Below, in pieces: positions 8,404 to 15,036 of a stretch of DNA of 27,211 nt. A program made the translations under genes and the position numbers. How positions within the stretch are numbered: the first letter of the stretch is position 1; every line of letters starts with the position of its first letter. The notes beneath the pieces are model-generated. The model did not search any database. It was not told the origin of the DNA and saw only the letters and a program-made list of their open reading frames with translations. The stretch is from an uncultured Sutterella sp. GTDB taxonomy: Bacteria; Pseudomonadota; Gammaproteobacteria; Burkholderiales; Burkholderiaceae_F. Where the stretch lies: contig CAAGKD010000166.1 of the NCBI GenBank assembly GCA_900770335.1, positions 1 to 27,211 of the forward strand. The letters are read 5' to 3'.

Positions 8404-8865
8404 TCAGAGGAATGCCGGCCAGAGCGGCACGATCATGCCGAGGCCGCCGATGAAGAGCAGCGCCGAGAGCGTGGAGAGCACGACGGCGGAGATGAGCGCG
8501 TCGCGCAGCCGGAAGAAGGGATGCGCCAGGGACGAGACGACGACCATCAGGCTGATCGAAAGCATGAAGCCGAGCTCGAGGAGCGTCATCGCGCACAGGG
8601 CGGCGCTGCCGAGGATGAGCAGCGGCGCCTTCGGGCGCCCCCAGTCGATCCGAGTCTCCTCGCCCGCTGGCGGCGCGGCGAGGAGGGCCTTCACGACGAT
8701 CGCGAGGCCCGTGAGCATGAGCATCGTCGCAATGATGAGCGGGAAGTATCCCGGCCCCATTCGCGAAAGCGTGCCGATTTCGTTGTCGCCGAGCGTCGTC
8801 GCGCCGAAGAGGCCGATCGCTATGTAAAAGACTCCGGCGGCGAAGTCCTTCTGGTTCTTGAGCAT
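8404..8865 (-). CDS. tctB: Tripartite tricarboxylate transporter, small membrane subunit TctB
   Basis: This 153-residue protein has about four transmembrane helices. The N-terminus KDFAAGVFYIAIGLFGATTLG and the motif MGPGYFPLIIATMLMLTG are characteristic of TctB; the GPGYFP element is the most conserved part of this small, variable subunit. Further helices are APLLILGSAALCAMTLLELGF, the SISLMVVVSSLAHP region and the C-terminal VVLSTLSALLFIGGLGMIVPL. The frame is open upstream to 9072, but the ATG at 8865 begins the family sequence; the extension is basic, Pro/Ser-rich and overlaps the intergenic hairpins, so it is rejected. It lies between tctC (138 bases upstream, with two hairpins) and tctA. 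Confidence 0.9.
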   Translation of the reverse strand: MLKNQKDFAAGVFYIAIGLFGATTLGDNEIGTLSRMGPGYFPLIIATMLMLTGLAIVVKALLAAPPAGEETRIDWGRPKAPLLILGSAALCAMTLLELGFMLSISLMVVVSSLAHPFFRLRDALISAVVLSTLSALLFIGGLGMIVPLWPAFL

Positions 8866-8908
8866 GTCTGCGGCGGGGCGGCGCTGCGTCGGCCCCGGAT
8901 AAACGAAA

Positions 8909-8943
8909 GCGGCCCGGGACCTCCCGAGGGAGGTCCGGACCGC
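8909..8943 (-). terminator. Intergenic hairpin 2 between tctC and tctB
   Basis: An imperfect stem of about 15 pairs: GCGGCCCGGGACCTCC (8909-8924) pairs with GGAGGTCCGGACCGC (8929-8943) with one bulge and a wobble. It lies 44 bases upstream of the tctB start. In minus-strand transcription it follows the hairpin at 8951-8989. There is no T-run. Confidence 0.55.
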
Positions 8944-8950
8944 ATGCGGG

Positions 8951-8989
8951 CCGGACTGAAGGCCGCTTCCGGGAGCGGCCTTCGTCCGG
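8951..8989 (-). terminator. Intergenic hairpin 1 after tctC
   Basis: The inner stem GAAGGCCGCT (8958-8967) pairs perfectly with AGCGGCCTTC (8974-8983) around a 6-base loop. It is extended by CCGGAC/GTCCGG with one bulged T at 8957, giving 16 pairs. It starts 21 bases after the tctC stop. It is placed to terminate part of the transcripts or to protect the 3' end of a tctC-only mRNA, which would allow more binding protein than membrane subunits. Confidence 0.6.
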
Positions 8990-9010
8990 TCCGGGCGAAG
9001 GGGCGGCGCG

Positions 9011-10012
9011 TCAGTCGACGCGGGCGCCGGCGAGCTTGACGAGCACCTTGTACTTGGCCGCCTCCTCGTCAATGAGCTTGGCGAACTCCTCGGGGGTGGT
9101 CGGAGCCGGCAGGGCGCCGAAGGCGCGGAACTTCTTCTCCATGCCCGGGTCCTTCAGGGTCGGGACGATGGCGGCGTTGAGCTCCTTGACGACGGCGTCG
9201 GGCGTCGCGCCCGGCACCATCAGGCCGAACCAGGTGTAGATGTCGAAGTCGGGCACGCCCGCCTCGGCCATCGTCGGGGCGTCCGCGAGGAGCGGCGTGC
9301 GGGTCTTCGTCGTCACGGCGAGCGCGATGAGCTTGCCGGACTTGATGTTCGCCGAGGCGGAGGCGAGGTTGTCGAAGATCAGGTCGGTCTGACCCGAGAT
9401 CACCGACAGCAGCGCCGGAGAGGCGCCCGCGAACGGGATGTGGACCATGTCGATGCCGGCCTTGTTCTTGAGAAGCTCGCCGGCCATGTGGCCCGCCGAG
9501 CCGTTGCCGCCCGAGGCGTAGTTGAGCTTGCCCGGGTTGGCCTTGGCGTAGGCGATGAGGTCGGCGACCGTCTTGATGCCGGTGCGCTCGGAGAACTGCG
9601 GCGTGATCACGAGGACGTTCGCGGCCGTGGCCATGAGCGTGACGGGCTTGAAGTCCTTCTTCGGATCGTAGGGGAGCTTCTTGTAGAGCGAGGGGTTGAT
9701 CGCGTGCGTCGCGACCGCGCCCACGACGAGCGTGCGGCCGTCGGGACGGGCGTGCTTGACGTAGCTCATGCCGACGTTGCCGCCCGCGCCGGGGCGGTTC
9801 TCGACGACGACCGTGCCGAGCACGGGCTGCACGGCCTCGGCGATGGCGCGCGCGGAGACGTCAAGCGGGCCTCCGGGAGGATACGGAACGACGATGCGGA
9901 TGGGATTTCCGCCCTCGCCCCGGAGCGCCGCGGCGCTGGCATTCATCGGAAAAGTGGTGGCGCTCGCGAGTGCCACCGCTCCGATGGCACCCAATACGGT
10001 GCGACGCTGCAT
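9011..10012 (-). CDS. tctC: Tripartite tricarboxylate transporter substrate-binding protein TctC
   Basis: This 333-residue protein is the periplasmic solute receptor of the TTT system (Bug/TctC family). It begins MQRRTVLGAIGAVALASATT and ends its export signal near AsnAlaSerAla at about residue 26; the twin Arg start is only weakly Tat-like. Family motifs follow: IRIVVPYPPGGPLDVSARAIA, VVVENRPGAGGNVG, NYASGGNGSAGHMAGELL, HIPFAGASPALLSVISGQTDL and a C-terminal GVPDFDIYTWFGLMVPGATP. The ATG at 10012 is preceded by AAAGGAG nine bases away; the open frame upstream to 10096 has no such site and would bury the signal peptide. It leads the operon. The ligand could be citrate, another carboxylate or an aromatic acid, since Bug proteins are diverse. 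Confidence 0.95.
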   Translation of the reverse strand: MQRRTVLGAIGAVALASATTFPMNASAAALRGEGGNPIRIVVPYPPGGPLDVSARAIAEAVQPVLGTVVVENRPGAGGNVGMSYVKHARPDGRTLVVGAVATHAINPSLYKKLPYDPKKDFKPVTLMATAANVLVITPQFSERTGIKTVADLIAYAKANPGKLNYASGGNGSAGHMAGELLKNKAGIDMVHIPFAGASPALLSVISGQTDLIFDNLASASANIKSGKLIALAVTTKTRTPLLADAPTMAEAGVPDFDIYTWFGLMVPGATPDAVVKELNAAIVPTLKDPGMEKKFRAFGALPAPTTPEEFAKLIDEEAAKYKVLVKLAGARVD

Positions 10013-10059
10013 AAGGTTTGCTCCTTTCTGCGACTTGCTCCTTCGCATGAAGCGAAGGA

Positions 10060-10088
10060 ATTGAAAATCATGGCGCTTGCGCGTGCAA
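10060..10088 (-). promoter_or_regulatory. tctC: Possible tctC promoter and leader hairpin
   Basis: On the minus strand, TTGCAC (10083-10088) and TTCAAT (10060-10065) are spaced by 17 bases, upstream of tctC. Both match the consensus only moderately. A 7-base-pair hairpin (CCTTCGC/GCGAAGG, 10040-10058) would sit in the 5' leader just before the ribosome-binding site. The rest of 10013-10251 contains nothing I can identify. Confidence 0.3.
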
Positions 10089-10251
10089 TTCCTCACGGAA
10101 TGCGGTGGGCGCAGGACCCTATTAGAGCATGCTCGAAAGTGGGGCGCCCGTGAGGCAAATGCATGCGTCGCGCACTCTTGCGGCGCCTCAGCCTCCCTAG
10201 GTGGAGTCGCTTAAGTGTTTCGCGAAGCGGCGCAAAGGCGTCTCGAAGGCG

Positions 10252-10989
10252 TCACGCCCCGAGCCACTTCCCGGTGAGCTCGGCGAGCACGCCCGCGCGC
10301 TCGAGGCGCCCCCAGGCGGCGAGGAGCCGGGGCGCGAGCAGCGGCGCCTTCGCTTCGTCCGCGCCCGGCAGGACGGGCATGCGCGCGCAGCGGCGGATGA
10401 GCATCGTCTTCCAGCTTTTCGGCGTGAGCCCCTGTCCGCCGAGCGCCAGCGTGAGGCGCACGTCGCGCGCGGCGTACCAGCGCGCCTCGAAGGAGTCCGT
10501 GATCATCACGTCGCCGATTTCGGAGGCGATGCGCGCGGGGATTGAGGCGTTGTCCGCGACCATCGTCACCTGGCAGCGGAAGAGATGCTCGTCGACGAAC
10601 TGCTCGTTCGTTCCGCCGGGATTCTTGATGACGCGAACGCCGGGCTGGTTGAGGTCCTCGGGGGTGCGAAACCGTCCGGCCTGCTCGCGGCGGATGAGGG
10701 CCACCTTCGCGAAGGGCGCGTAGCGCGGCAGGTCGTCGAAGCGCCGCACGCGCTCATGGTTCCAGGAGACGCCGCCCGCGGCGACGTCAAACCGCCCCGC
10801 CTCGAGCTCGCGGAAGATCTCCGGCCAGCTCGTGAGGACGAACACGGGCGCGAGCCCCGCCTCGCGGCACAGCGCCTGCGCGAGATCGATGTCGTGGCCC
10901 GAGAAGCCGGCGGGCGAATTCTCGTCAATGATCCCGAAGGGTAGATAGTCGCCGGGAATGCCGATGCGCAGGCGGGGCTTGGAGTTCAT
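10252..10989 (-). CDS. pheC: PheC-like cyclohexadienyl dehydratase, no signal peptide
   Basis: This 245-residue protein has the family 3 solute-binding fold, but its closest recognisable match is cyclohexadienyl dehydratase PheC, which dehydrates prephenate or arogenate on the way to phenylalanine. Shared elements are the start RLRIGIPGDYLPF, GFSGHDIDLAQAL, TSWPEIFRELEAGRFDVAAGG, DLNQPGVRVIKNPGGTNEQF and MITDSFEARWY. The NPGGTNE and TDxxEAR motifs are typical of PheC rather than of transport receptors. Pseudomonas PheC is periplasmic with a signal peptide; here the protein starts directly at the domain, so it should be cytosolic. An alternative ATG at 11031, six bases after the xth stop, would add 14 residues that also do not form a signal peptide. 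A diverged amino-acid-binding protein remains possible. Confidence 0.75.
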   Translation of the reverse strand: MNSKPRLRIGIPGDYLPFGIIDENSPAGFSGHDIDLAQALCREAGLAPVFVLTSWPEIFRELEAGRFDVAAGGVSWNHERVRRFDDLPRYAPFAKVALIRREQAGRFRTPEDLNQPGVRVIKNPGGTNEQFVDEHLFRCQVTMVADNASIPARIASEIGDVMITDSFEARWYAARDVRLTLALGGQGLTPKSWKTMLIRRCARMPVLPGADEAKAPLLAPRLLAAWGRLERAGVLAELTGKWLGA

Positions 10990-11037
10990 GGCTGGGTCGT
11001 GTCTATCGAGGGGGCGCGGGCGGGGCGTCATTTTATT

Positions 11038-11847
11038 TCAGAGCTCAAGCTCAAGGAGCGCGGGCGCGTGGTCCGAGGGCTTGGGCAGCGCCCGCGGAGC
11101 GGAGTCGATCGAGGCCGAGCGAACCGCGCCGCGCAGTGCCCGCGAGACGAGCATGAGGTCGATGCGCAGGCCGCGGTTGCGCTCGAACCCGTCCTGGCGG
11201 TAGTCCCACCAGGAGAAGGTTCCCGCAGGCTGGGGGAACATCCGGAAGCTGTCCTCGAGACCGAGGGCGAAAAGCCGCGCGAGCGCGGCGCGCTCGGGCG
11301 CCGAGCAGAAGATTCCGCCCTCCCAGCGCGCGGGATCCCAGCTGTCGGCCTCGGCCGGGACGATGTTGAAGTCCCCGCCGAGAACGAGCCGGGGTTCCTC
11401 GGCGAGGAGCGCCTTCATGCGGCGCGCGAGCACGCCGAGCCAGTCGAGCTTGTAGAGGTACTTCTGCGCGCCGATCGCCTGGCCGTTCGGAACGTAGGCG
11501 CAGGCGACGCGCAGGGGCTCGGCGCCGGGAGCGAGGGGGCGGATGCTCGCCGAGACGTAGCGGCGCTGCGCGTCGGGCCACCCGGGCAGCTGCGTCTCGA
11601 CCGACTCGGGCGCGGCGACGGTCGCGCGGCGCGTGACGATCGCGACGCCGTTGTAGGCGCGCTGCCCGGAGAAGACCGCGTCGAACCCGGCTTCGGCGAA
11701 CGCCTCGTGCGGAAAGAGCGCGTCGACGGTCTTCGTCTCCTCAAGGAGAAGCGCGTCCGCCTGCGAGCGCTCGAGCCAGTCAAGGACCTGAGGGAGCCGG
11801 ACGTTGATGGAGTTGACGTTCCAGGAGGCGAGAAGAAGTCGAGACAT
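11038..11847 (-). CDS. xth: Exodeoxyribonuclease III (AP endonuclease)
   Basis: This 269-residue enzyme cleaves at abasic sites and removes 3'-blocking groups in base-excision repair. It carries the exonuclease/endonuclease/phosphatase fold motifs: LASWNVNSINVR at the N-terminus, LLLEETK with the metal-binding Glu, YNGVAIV, CAYVPNG, GGDFNIVPAEAD with catalytic Asp and Asn, FSWWDYR, LRIDLMLVS and the C-terminal SDHAPALLEL with catalytic His. The length equals E. coli XthA. The ATG at 11847 matches the family N-terminus; the frame is open to 11880. The downstream PheC-like gene begins within a few bases to 48 bases of its stop, so they are probably cotranscribed. Confidence 0.95.
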   Translation of the reverse strand: MSRLLLASWNVNSINVRLPQVLDWLERSQADALLLEETKTVDALFPHEAFAEAGFDAVFSGQRAYNGVAIVTRRATVAAPESVETQLPGWPDAQRRYVSASIRPLAPGAEPLRVACAYVPNGQAIGAQKYLYKLDWLGVLARRMKALLAEEPRLVLGGDFNIVPAEADSWDPARWEGGIFCSAPERAALARLFALGLEDSFRMFPQPAGTFSWWDYRQDGFERNRGLRIDLMLVSRALRGAVRSASIDSAPRALPKPSDHAPALLELEL

Positions 11848-11929
11848 CGTTCGTGCGGATGAGGAGAGAATGACGCGCAAGAGTGTGCCACAGCGCGCGC
11901 CGGGCGGAGGATCAGCGCGGGCGGTTGGC

Positions 11930-11935
11930 TATGAT
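11930..11935 (+). promoter_or_regulatory. -10-like element for small basic protein gene
   Basis: TATGAT, five of six bases of the -10 consensus, lies 46 bases before the ATG at 11982. No clear -35 is present. It is one of the recurring TANNAT elements in the window. Confidence 0.3.
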
Positions 11936-11981
11936 TCGGTGAGGATTGAACTCTCAATGACGCAAGTGACGGAGGACGCCG

Positions 11982-12347
11982 ATGCCGGAGAGGGGCGCCG
12001 GAAAAAAGAGAATCGCCCGGGAGGGCGCGGCGCGCGAGCGCGCGAAGGATCCGAAGGGCTCGAAGAAGGCCCGGCTGCAGAAGAGCTCCGGGATCGGAAG
12101 GGAGCCCGGGGGAGGAAAGCCCCCGAAGGGGGAGCGGGAGCTTCGGACGGGCAGGCCCGTGCGGCTGCCCGCGCCGGCCGCGCTTGAAGCGGCTCCCGGG
12201 ACGGGCGGCTCCGTGAGGAGCGAGTTCAGCGACACGCTCATCGTGCGCGTCACCGAGGCGCAGCGCGCCTTCCTGCGCAAGGCGGGGGGTGCAAAATGGC
12301 TGCGCAGGGTGCTTGACGCCGCCGGGGCTTTGGAGGAGGGGCGCTGA
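11982..12347 (+). CDS. Small basic protein with ribbon-helix-helix-like C-terminus
   Basis: I do not recognise this 121-residue protein as a named family. The first 75 residues are Lys/Arg/Gly-rich and probably disordered. The last 45 read DTLIVRVTEAQRAFLRKAGG then AKWLRRVLDAAG, which resembles a ribbon-helix-helix DNA-binding unit (one strand, then two helices with the GGAKWLR turn). A DNA-binding role is therefore inferred. The start is supported by GGAGG at 11971-11975, six bases before the ATG. It is divergent from xth and followed by the broken AAA-ATPase-like gene on the other strand. It could be an orphan antitoxin-like regulator, but no toxin partner is visible. Confidence 0.6.
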   Translation: MPERGAGKKRIAREGAARERAKDPKGSKKARLQKSSGIGREPGGGKPPKGERELRTGRPVRLPAPAALEAAPGTGGSVRSEFSDTLIVRVTEAQRAFLRKAGGAKWLRRVLDAAGALEEGR

Positions 12348-12406
12348 GGAGGCGCTTTCCGAGTGCGTTGCGGCCGGGATCAGGCGTCGTCGTCGTCTCT
12401 GCCGCC

Positions 12407-13159
12407 GTGCGTTCGACGGCGCTGCGGATGGTGAGGCAGCCTGCTTGAGTAAGGAGCGCAACGTCATCGACGCCGTCCGGATCCGAAGCTCCTTGGAGAT
12501 CTTCCTGAAGGACGGGCAGATTCCCGCCGGGCGCCTTGAGTGGCGAAAGCGCGGAGCGCGCATGGCGCCGAACGAGGCGGCCGATTCTTCCGTCGGCCGC
12601 TTCCCATGGATTCGAGAGCCCGGCCTCAGGACGGCGCGGAAACTCGCTGACGGCCCATGGGCTGCAGATGCGGACCGGTTCGCCGCAGTCGCCTTCGAGT
12701 ACGTCAAAGCACCAGTCGCAGCGTCTCCTCCCGCGTGAATCCGAGGAGCGTGGAGAAGCGCCTCATGAGAGAGATGTCCGTGAAGTCATTGAGTTCGGGA
12801 AAGCTCCAGAAGCGGCTCAACTTTGTGACGCCCGTTGCGAAGACAAGCCGAAAGGCGGCCGTTGAACTGCATCCGGAACTTCTCAATGCTCCGGAACGCC
12901 TTCATGCGGGAGAAGTCGAGGCGCAGCACGGTATATTTGCCAAAGCCTTCGTCATGCCAGCGCCCGTCAATGGCAAGCCCTCGGAAGTCCCGCAGACCGT
13001 GCCGGAAGAGCGACTCGAACGTGGAAAGATCTTCTGCGCGTCAAGGGCCGGCTCAAGGATGAGGTCCGTCTTGTCGACATGGATCTTGCCGAGGCTCCGC
13101 AGCGTCTCGAAGGAGGACTGCCCGAGCGGCAGACGGCGCAAGGACTCGCGATCCCTCAT
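12407..13159 (-). pseudogene. Broken AAA-ATPase-like/PD-(D/E)XK family gene
   Basis: Pieces of one family appear in order but in different frames. From the ATG at 13159: RLPLGQSSFETLRSLGKIHV then DKTDLI (the family N-terminus). From about 13028 in another frame: LSTFESLFRHGLRDFRGL, then KYTVLRLDFSRMKAFRSIE. Near 12797-12704: ELNDFTDISLMRRFSTLLGF. Near 12697-12580: EPVRICSPWAVSEFPRRPEA. Near 12471-12409: DDVALLTQAGCLTIR. The segment that should carry the Walker A motif (RPRRFGKS/T type) between the first two pieces is deleted, and much of the middle is missing. With several frameshifts and a lost P-loop this cannot encode the ATPase. These genes occur as large paralogue sets in some gut bacteria. 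The sister fragment at 698-1054 keeps the same LLxQAGCLTIK segment. Confidence 0.75.
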
Positions 13160-13209
13160 GGGTTTGACTCCGGTGTTCGCGACTCACGGGATGAAAGCAT
13201 ATCAGGGTC

Positions 13210-13233
13210 ATTGGTCGACCAATAAAAACCAAT
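13210..13233. promoter_or_regulatory. Palindrome ATTGGTCGACCAAT plus half-site
   Basis: A perfect 14-base palindrome (13210-13223) is followed five bases later by another ACCAAT half-site (13228-13233). It lies in an A/T-richer patch upstream of the broken AAA-ATPase-like gene (minus strand) and about 180 bases before argF. It is a plausible operator for the old ATPase-like promoter. No cognate regulator is identifiable. Confidence 0.4.
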
Positions 13234-13312
13234 GGAATCACGAAAATTTCGAGCTCAATGAGCGTCATGCACACTAGTGAGAACTGCCTATCCGCCGGCC
13301 GGGATCCCCTCA

Positions 13313-13375
13313 TAGAATGACGGAGCCGCCGCCCTGAGGCGCCTTCTCGCTAGGCCGGCCGCAAGGCGGCTTTTT
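13313..13375 (+). promoter_or_regulatory. argF: argF -10-like element and terminator-like leader
   Basis: TAGAAT (13313-13318) lies upstream of a leader containing GCCGC-AAG-GCGGC followed by TTTTT (13358-13375), a short intrinsic-terminator-like hairpin only 31 bases before the argF start. An upstream AGCCGCC (13324-13330) can pair instead with GGCGGCT (13365-13371), which would break the terminator stem. The arrangement looks like an attenuator, although it could be a simple terminator for transcription entering from upstream. Confidence 0.4.
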
Positions 13376-13406
13376 CAGCAACAGATCTTCTCTTCGGAGT
13401 TTCCAC

Positions 13407-14414
13407 ATGCCGATCAATCTTCGCGGCCGCAGCCTTCTGAGCCTCGTTCATCACACGCCCGCCGAGATCAACTATCTCGTCGACCTCGCGATCGATCTCA
13501 AGCACGCGAAGCGATCGGGAACGGAGGTTCCGCGCCTCACGGGAAAGAACATTGCGCTCATCTTCGAGAAGACGAGCACCCGCACGCGCAGCGCCTTCGA
13601 GGTTGCGGCCCATGACCAGGGCGCCGGGACGACGTTCTTCGAGCCCTCGGCCTCGCAGATCGGCCACAAGGAGAGCATCCGCGACTCCGCGCGCGTGCTC
13701 GGGCAGATGTACGACGCGATCGAGTACCGCGGCTTTGCGCAGAAGACCGTCGAGGAGCTCGCCCGCTGGGCGGGCGTGCCGGTCTACAACGGCCTCACCG
13801 ACGAGTGGCATCCGACGCAGATGCTCTGCGACCTGATGACGATGAAGGAGTCCTGCGGCAAGCCCTGGCGCGAGATCAGCTTCGCGTACATGGGCGACGC
13901 GCGCTTCAACACCGGCAACTCCCTGCTGATGATCGGCGCCAAGATGGGCATGGACGTGCGGATCGGCGCGCCGAAGGCCTACTGGCCCGATCAGAAGCTC
14001 ATCGACGCCTGCCGGGAGATGGCGAAGGCCTCCGGCGCGCGCATCACGCTCACCGAGGATCCCGCCGAGGCCGTGAAGGGCGTCGACTTCATTCACACCG
14101 ACATCTGGGTCTCGATGGGCGAGCCCGCGGACGCCTGGGCGAAGCGCATCCGGGACCTGCGCCCCTACCAGGTCAACGCCGCGCTCATGGCCGCCTCGGG
14201 CAACCCCCAGGTGCGCTTCATGCACTGCCTGCCCGCCTATCACAACGCCGAGACGAAGGTGGGCGCGCAGGTGATCGCCGCGCACCCCGAGCTCGCTGAC
14301 GGCGTCGAGGTGACCGAGGAGGTGTTCGAGTCGCCCGCCTCGATCGTCTTCGAGCAGGCCGGCAACCGCCTGCACACGATCAAGGCCGTGATGGTGGCGA
14401 CGCTCGCGCCCTGA
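13407..14414 (+). CDS. argF: Ornithine carbamoyltransferase
   Basis: This 335-residue cytosolic enzyme makes citrulline from ornithine and carbamoyl phosphate in arginine synthesis. It shows the carbamoyl-phosphate site STRTRS (within FEKTSTRTRSAFEVAAHDQG), GHKESIRDSARVLGQMYD, DEWHPTQMLCDLMTM, the ornithine-side DIWVSMGEP and the catalytic-Cys motif FMHCLPAYHN. Length and sequence are closest to the long E. coli ArgF/ArgI and ArcB type. No arcA or arcC lies beside it, so an anabolic role is favoured, but ArcB function cannot be excluded. The ATG at 13407 begins the family N-terminus; CGGAG is about eight bases upstream. A terminator-like element sits in its leader. Confidence 0.95.
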   Translation: MPINLRGRSLLSLVHHTPAEINYLVDLAIDLKHAKRSGTEVPRLTGKNIALIFEKTSTRTRSAFEVAAHDQGAGTTFFEPSASQIGHKESIRDSARVLGQMYDAIEYRGFAQKTVEELARWAGVPVYNGLTDEWHPTQMLCDLMTMKESCGKPWREISFAYMGDARFNTGNSLLMIGAKMGMDVRIGAPKAYWPDQKLIDACREMAKASGARITLTEDPAEAVKGVDFIHTDIWVSMGEPADAWAKRIRDLRPYQVNAALMAASGNPQVRFMHCLPAYHNAETKVGAQVIAAHPELADGVEVTEEVFESPASIVFEQAGNRLHTIKAVMVATLAP

Positions 14415-14499
14415 TCCGGACCGGATCATCTCCGCTCGGCGCGAGGCGCGTCCCGTTCCCTTCGGAATGCCTTCCGGACGGGGCGGGCGCGCCTCGCGC
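14412..14499 (+). terminator. Inverted repeats after argF
   Basis: A 7-base-pair hairpin TGATCCG/CGGATCA (14412-14428) overlaps the argF stop. Further on, GCGCGAGGCGCG (14439-14450) pairs with CGCGCCTCGCGC (14488-14499), with partly paired sequence between. Together they can form a strong 3' structure ahead of the csoR promoter. No T-run follows. Confidence 0.5.
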
Positions 14500-14510
14500 G
14501 CATTCGTGCC

Positions 14511-14516
14511 TACAAT
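14511..14516 (+). promoter_or_regulatory. csoR: -10-like element for csoR
   Basis: TACAAT lies 78 bases before the csoR ATG and just after the argF hairpin. No convincing -35 is visible, and no CsoR-type palindrome is present here. Confidence 0.35.
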
Positions 14517-14594
14517 GCCCTTTCCCAAATCCCCGAACCGGCCCGGCCCGGCTCCCGTTTCCAATTTGAGCAGACCCGAAGAGGCGGAAGGCAA

Positions 14595-14870
14595 ATGAAG
14601 CAGTGCATGGATGCGCCCAATCTCCATCGGCGCCTGAGAAAGATCATCGGACAGGTCCAGGCGCTCGACCGCATGGTCGACGAGAACGTCCCGTGCGAGG
14701 AGGTGCTCGTGCAGGTCAACGCGGCCAAGAGCGCCCTGCACAAGGTCGGACAGATCGTGCTCGAGGGACATCTGCAGCACTGCGTGCGCGACGGCATCGA
14801 GCACGGCGACGCCGACGAGACGATCAGGAAGTTCGCCAAGGCCGTCGAGCACTTCGCGCGCATGTCCTGA
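14595..14870 (+). CDS. csoR: CsoR-family metal-sensing repressor
   Basis: This 91-residue all-helical regulator belongs to the CsoR/RcnR/FrmR (DUF156) family. The family core is HRRLRKIIGQVQALDRMV, then CEEVLVQVNAAKSALHKVG, then LEGHLQHCV. The metal-site positions are Cys34, His59 and Cys63, the Cys-His-Cys triad of Cu(I)-sensing CsoR; RcnR and FrmR differ at the third position. It should repress when metal-free and release DNA on binding metal. The ATG at 14595 is preceded by GGAAGG-like bases, and the frame opens there. The gene is 66 bases upstream of two perfect CsoR-type operators and the P-type ATPase, but has no such operator before itself, so it may be constitutive rather than self-regulated. 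Copper is the best guess for the signal, inferred from the ligand set. Confidence 0.92.
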   Translation: MKQCMDAPNLHRRLRKIIGQVQALDRMVDENVPCEEVLVQVNAAKSALHKVGQIVLEGHLQHCVRDGIEHGDADETIRKFAKAVEHFARMS

Positions 14871-14896
14871 ACGCAGGGCCGCGGCGAGGAGCGCGC

Positions 14897-14926
14897 TTGA
14901 CACTCCGGAGGCGCCGGTCGTATCCT
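14897..14926 (+). promoter_or_regulatory. Promoter of metal-export ATPase
   Basis: A perfect -35 TTGACA (14897-14902) is followed after 18 bases by TATCCT (14921-14926). It is the clearest sigma-70 promoter in the window. Transcription would begin near 14933, just before the first operator. Confidence 0.65.
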
Positions 14927-14938
14927 CCACTCCATGCA

Positions 14939-14957
14939 CATACCCCACCGGGGTATG
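14939..14957. promoter_or_regulatory. CsoR-type operator 1
   Basis: A palindrome of CATACCCC and GGGGTATG with a 3-base centre. It matches the established CsoR operator pattern (TACCCC...GGGGTA). It lies just downstream of the predicted transcription start, a position where a bound repressor would block promoter clearance. Confidence 0.8.
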
Positions 14958-15005
14958 CGGCACCTCCCTCATCGCCTGACGGCGATTTTTTTGAACCTCA
15001 TGCTG

Positions 15006-15022
15006 ATACCCCCTGGGGGTAT
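15006..15022. promoter_or_regulatory. CsoR-type operator 2
   Basis: ATACCCCC, T, GGGGGTAT is a perfect 17-base palindrome of the same type as operator 1, 65 bases further on (centre to centre about 66 bases). It ends 14 bases before the ATPase start and adjoins its ribosome-binding region (GGGGA). A second bound repressor would act as a roadblock or support looping. Confidence 0.8.
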
Positions 15023-15036
15023 GCCGGGGAAGCATC

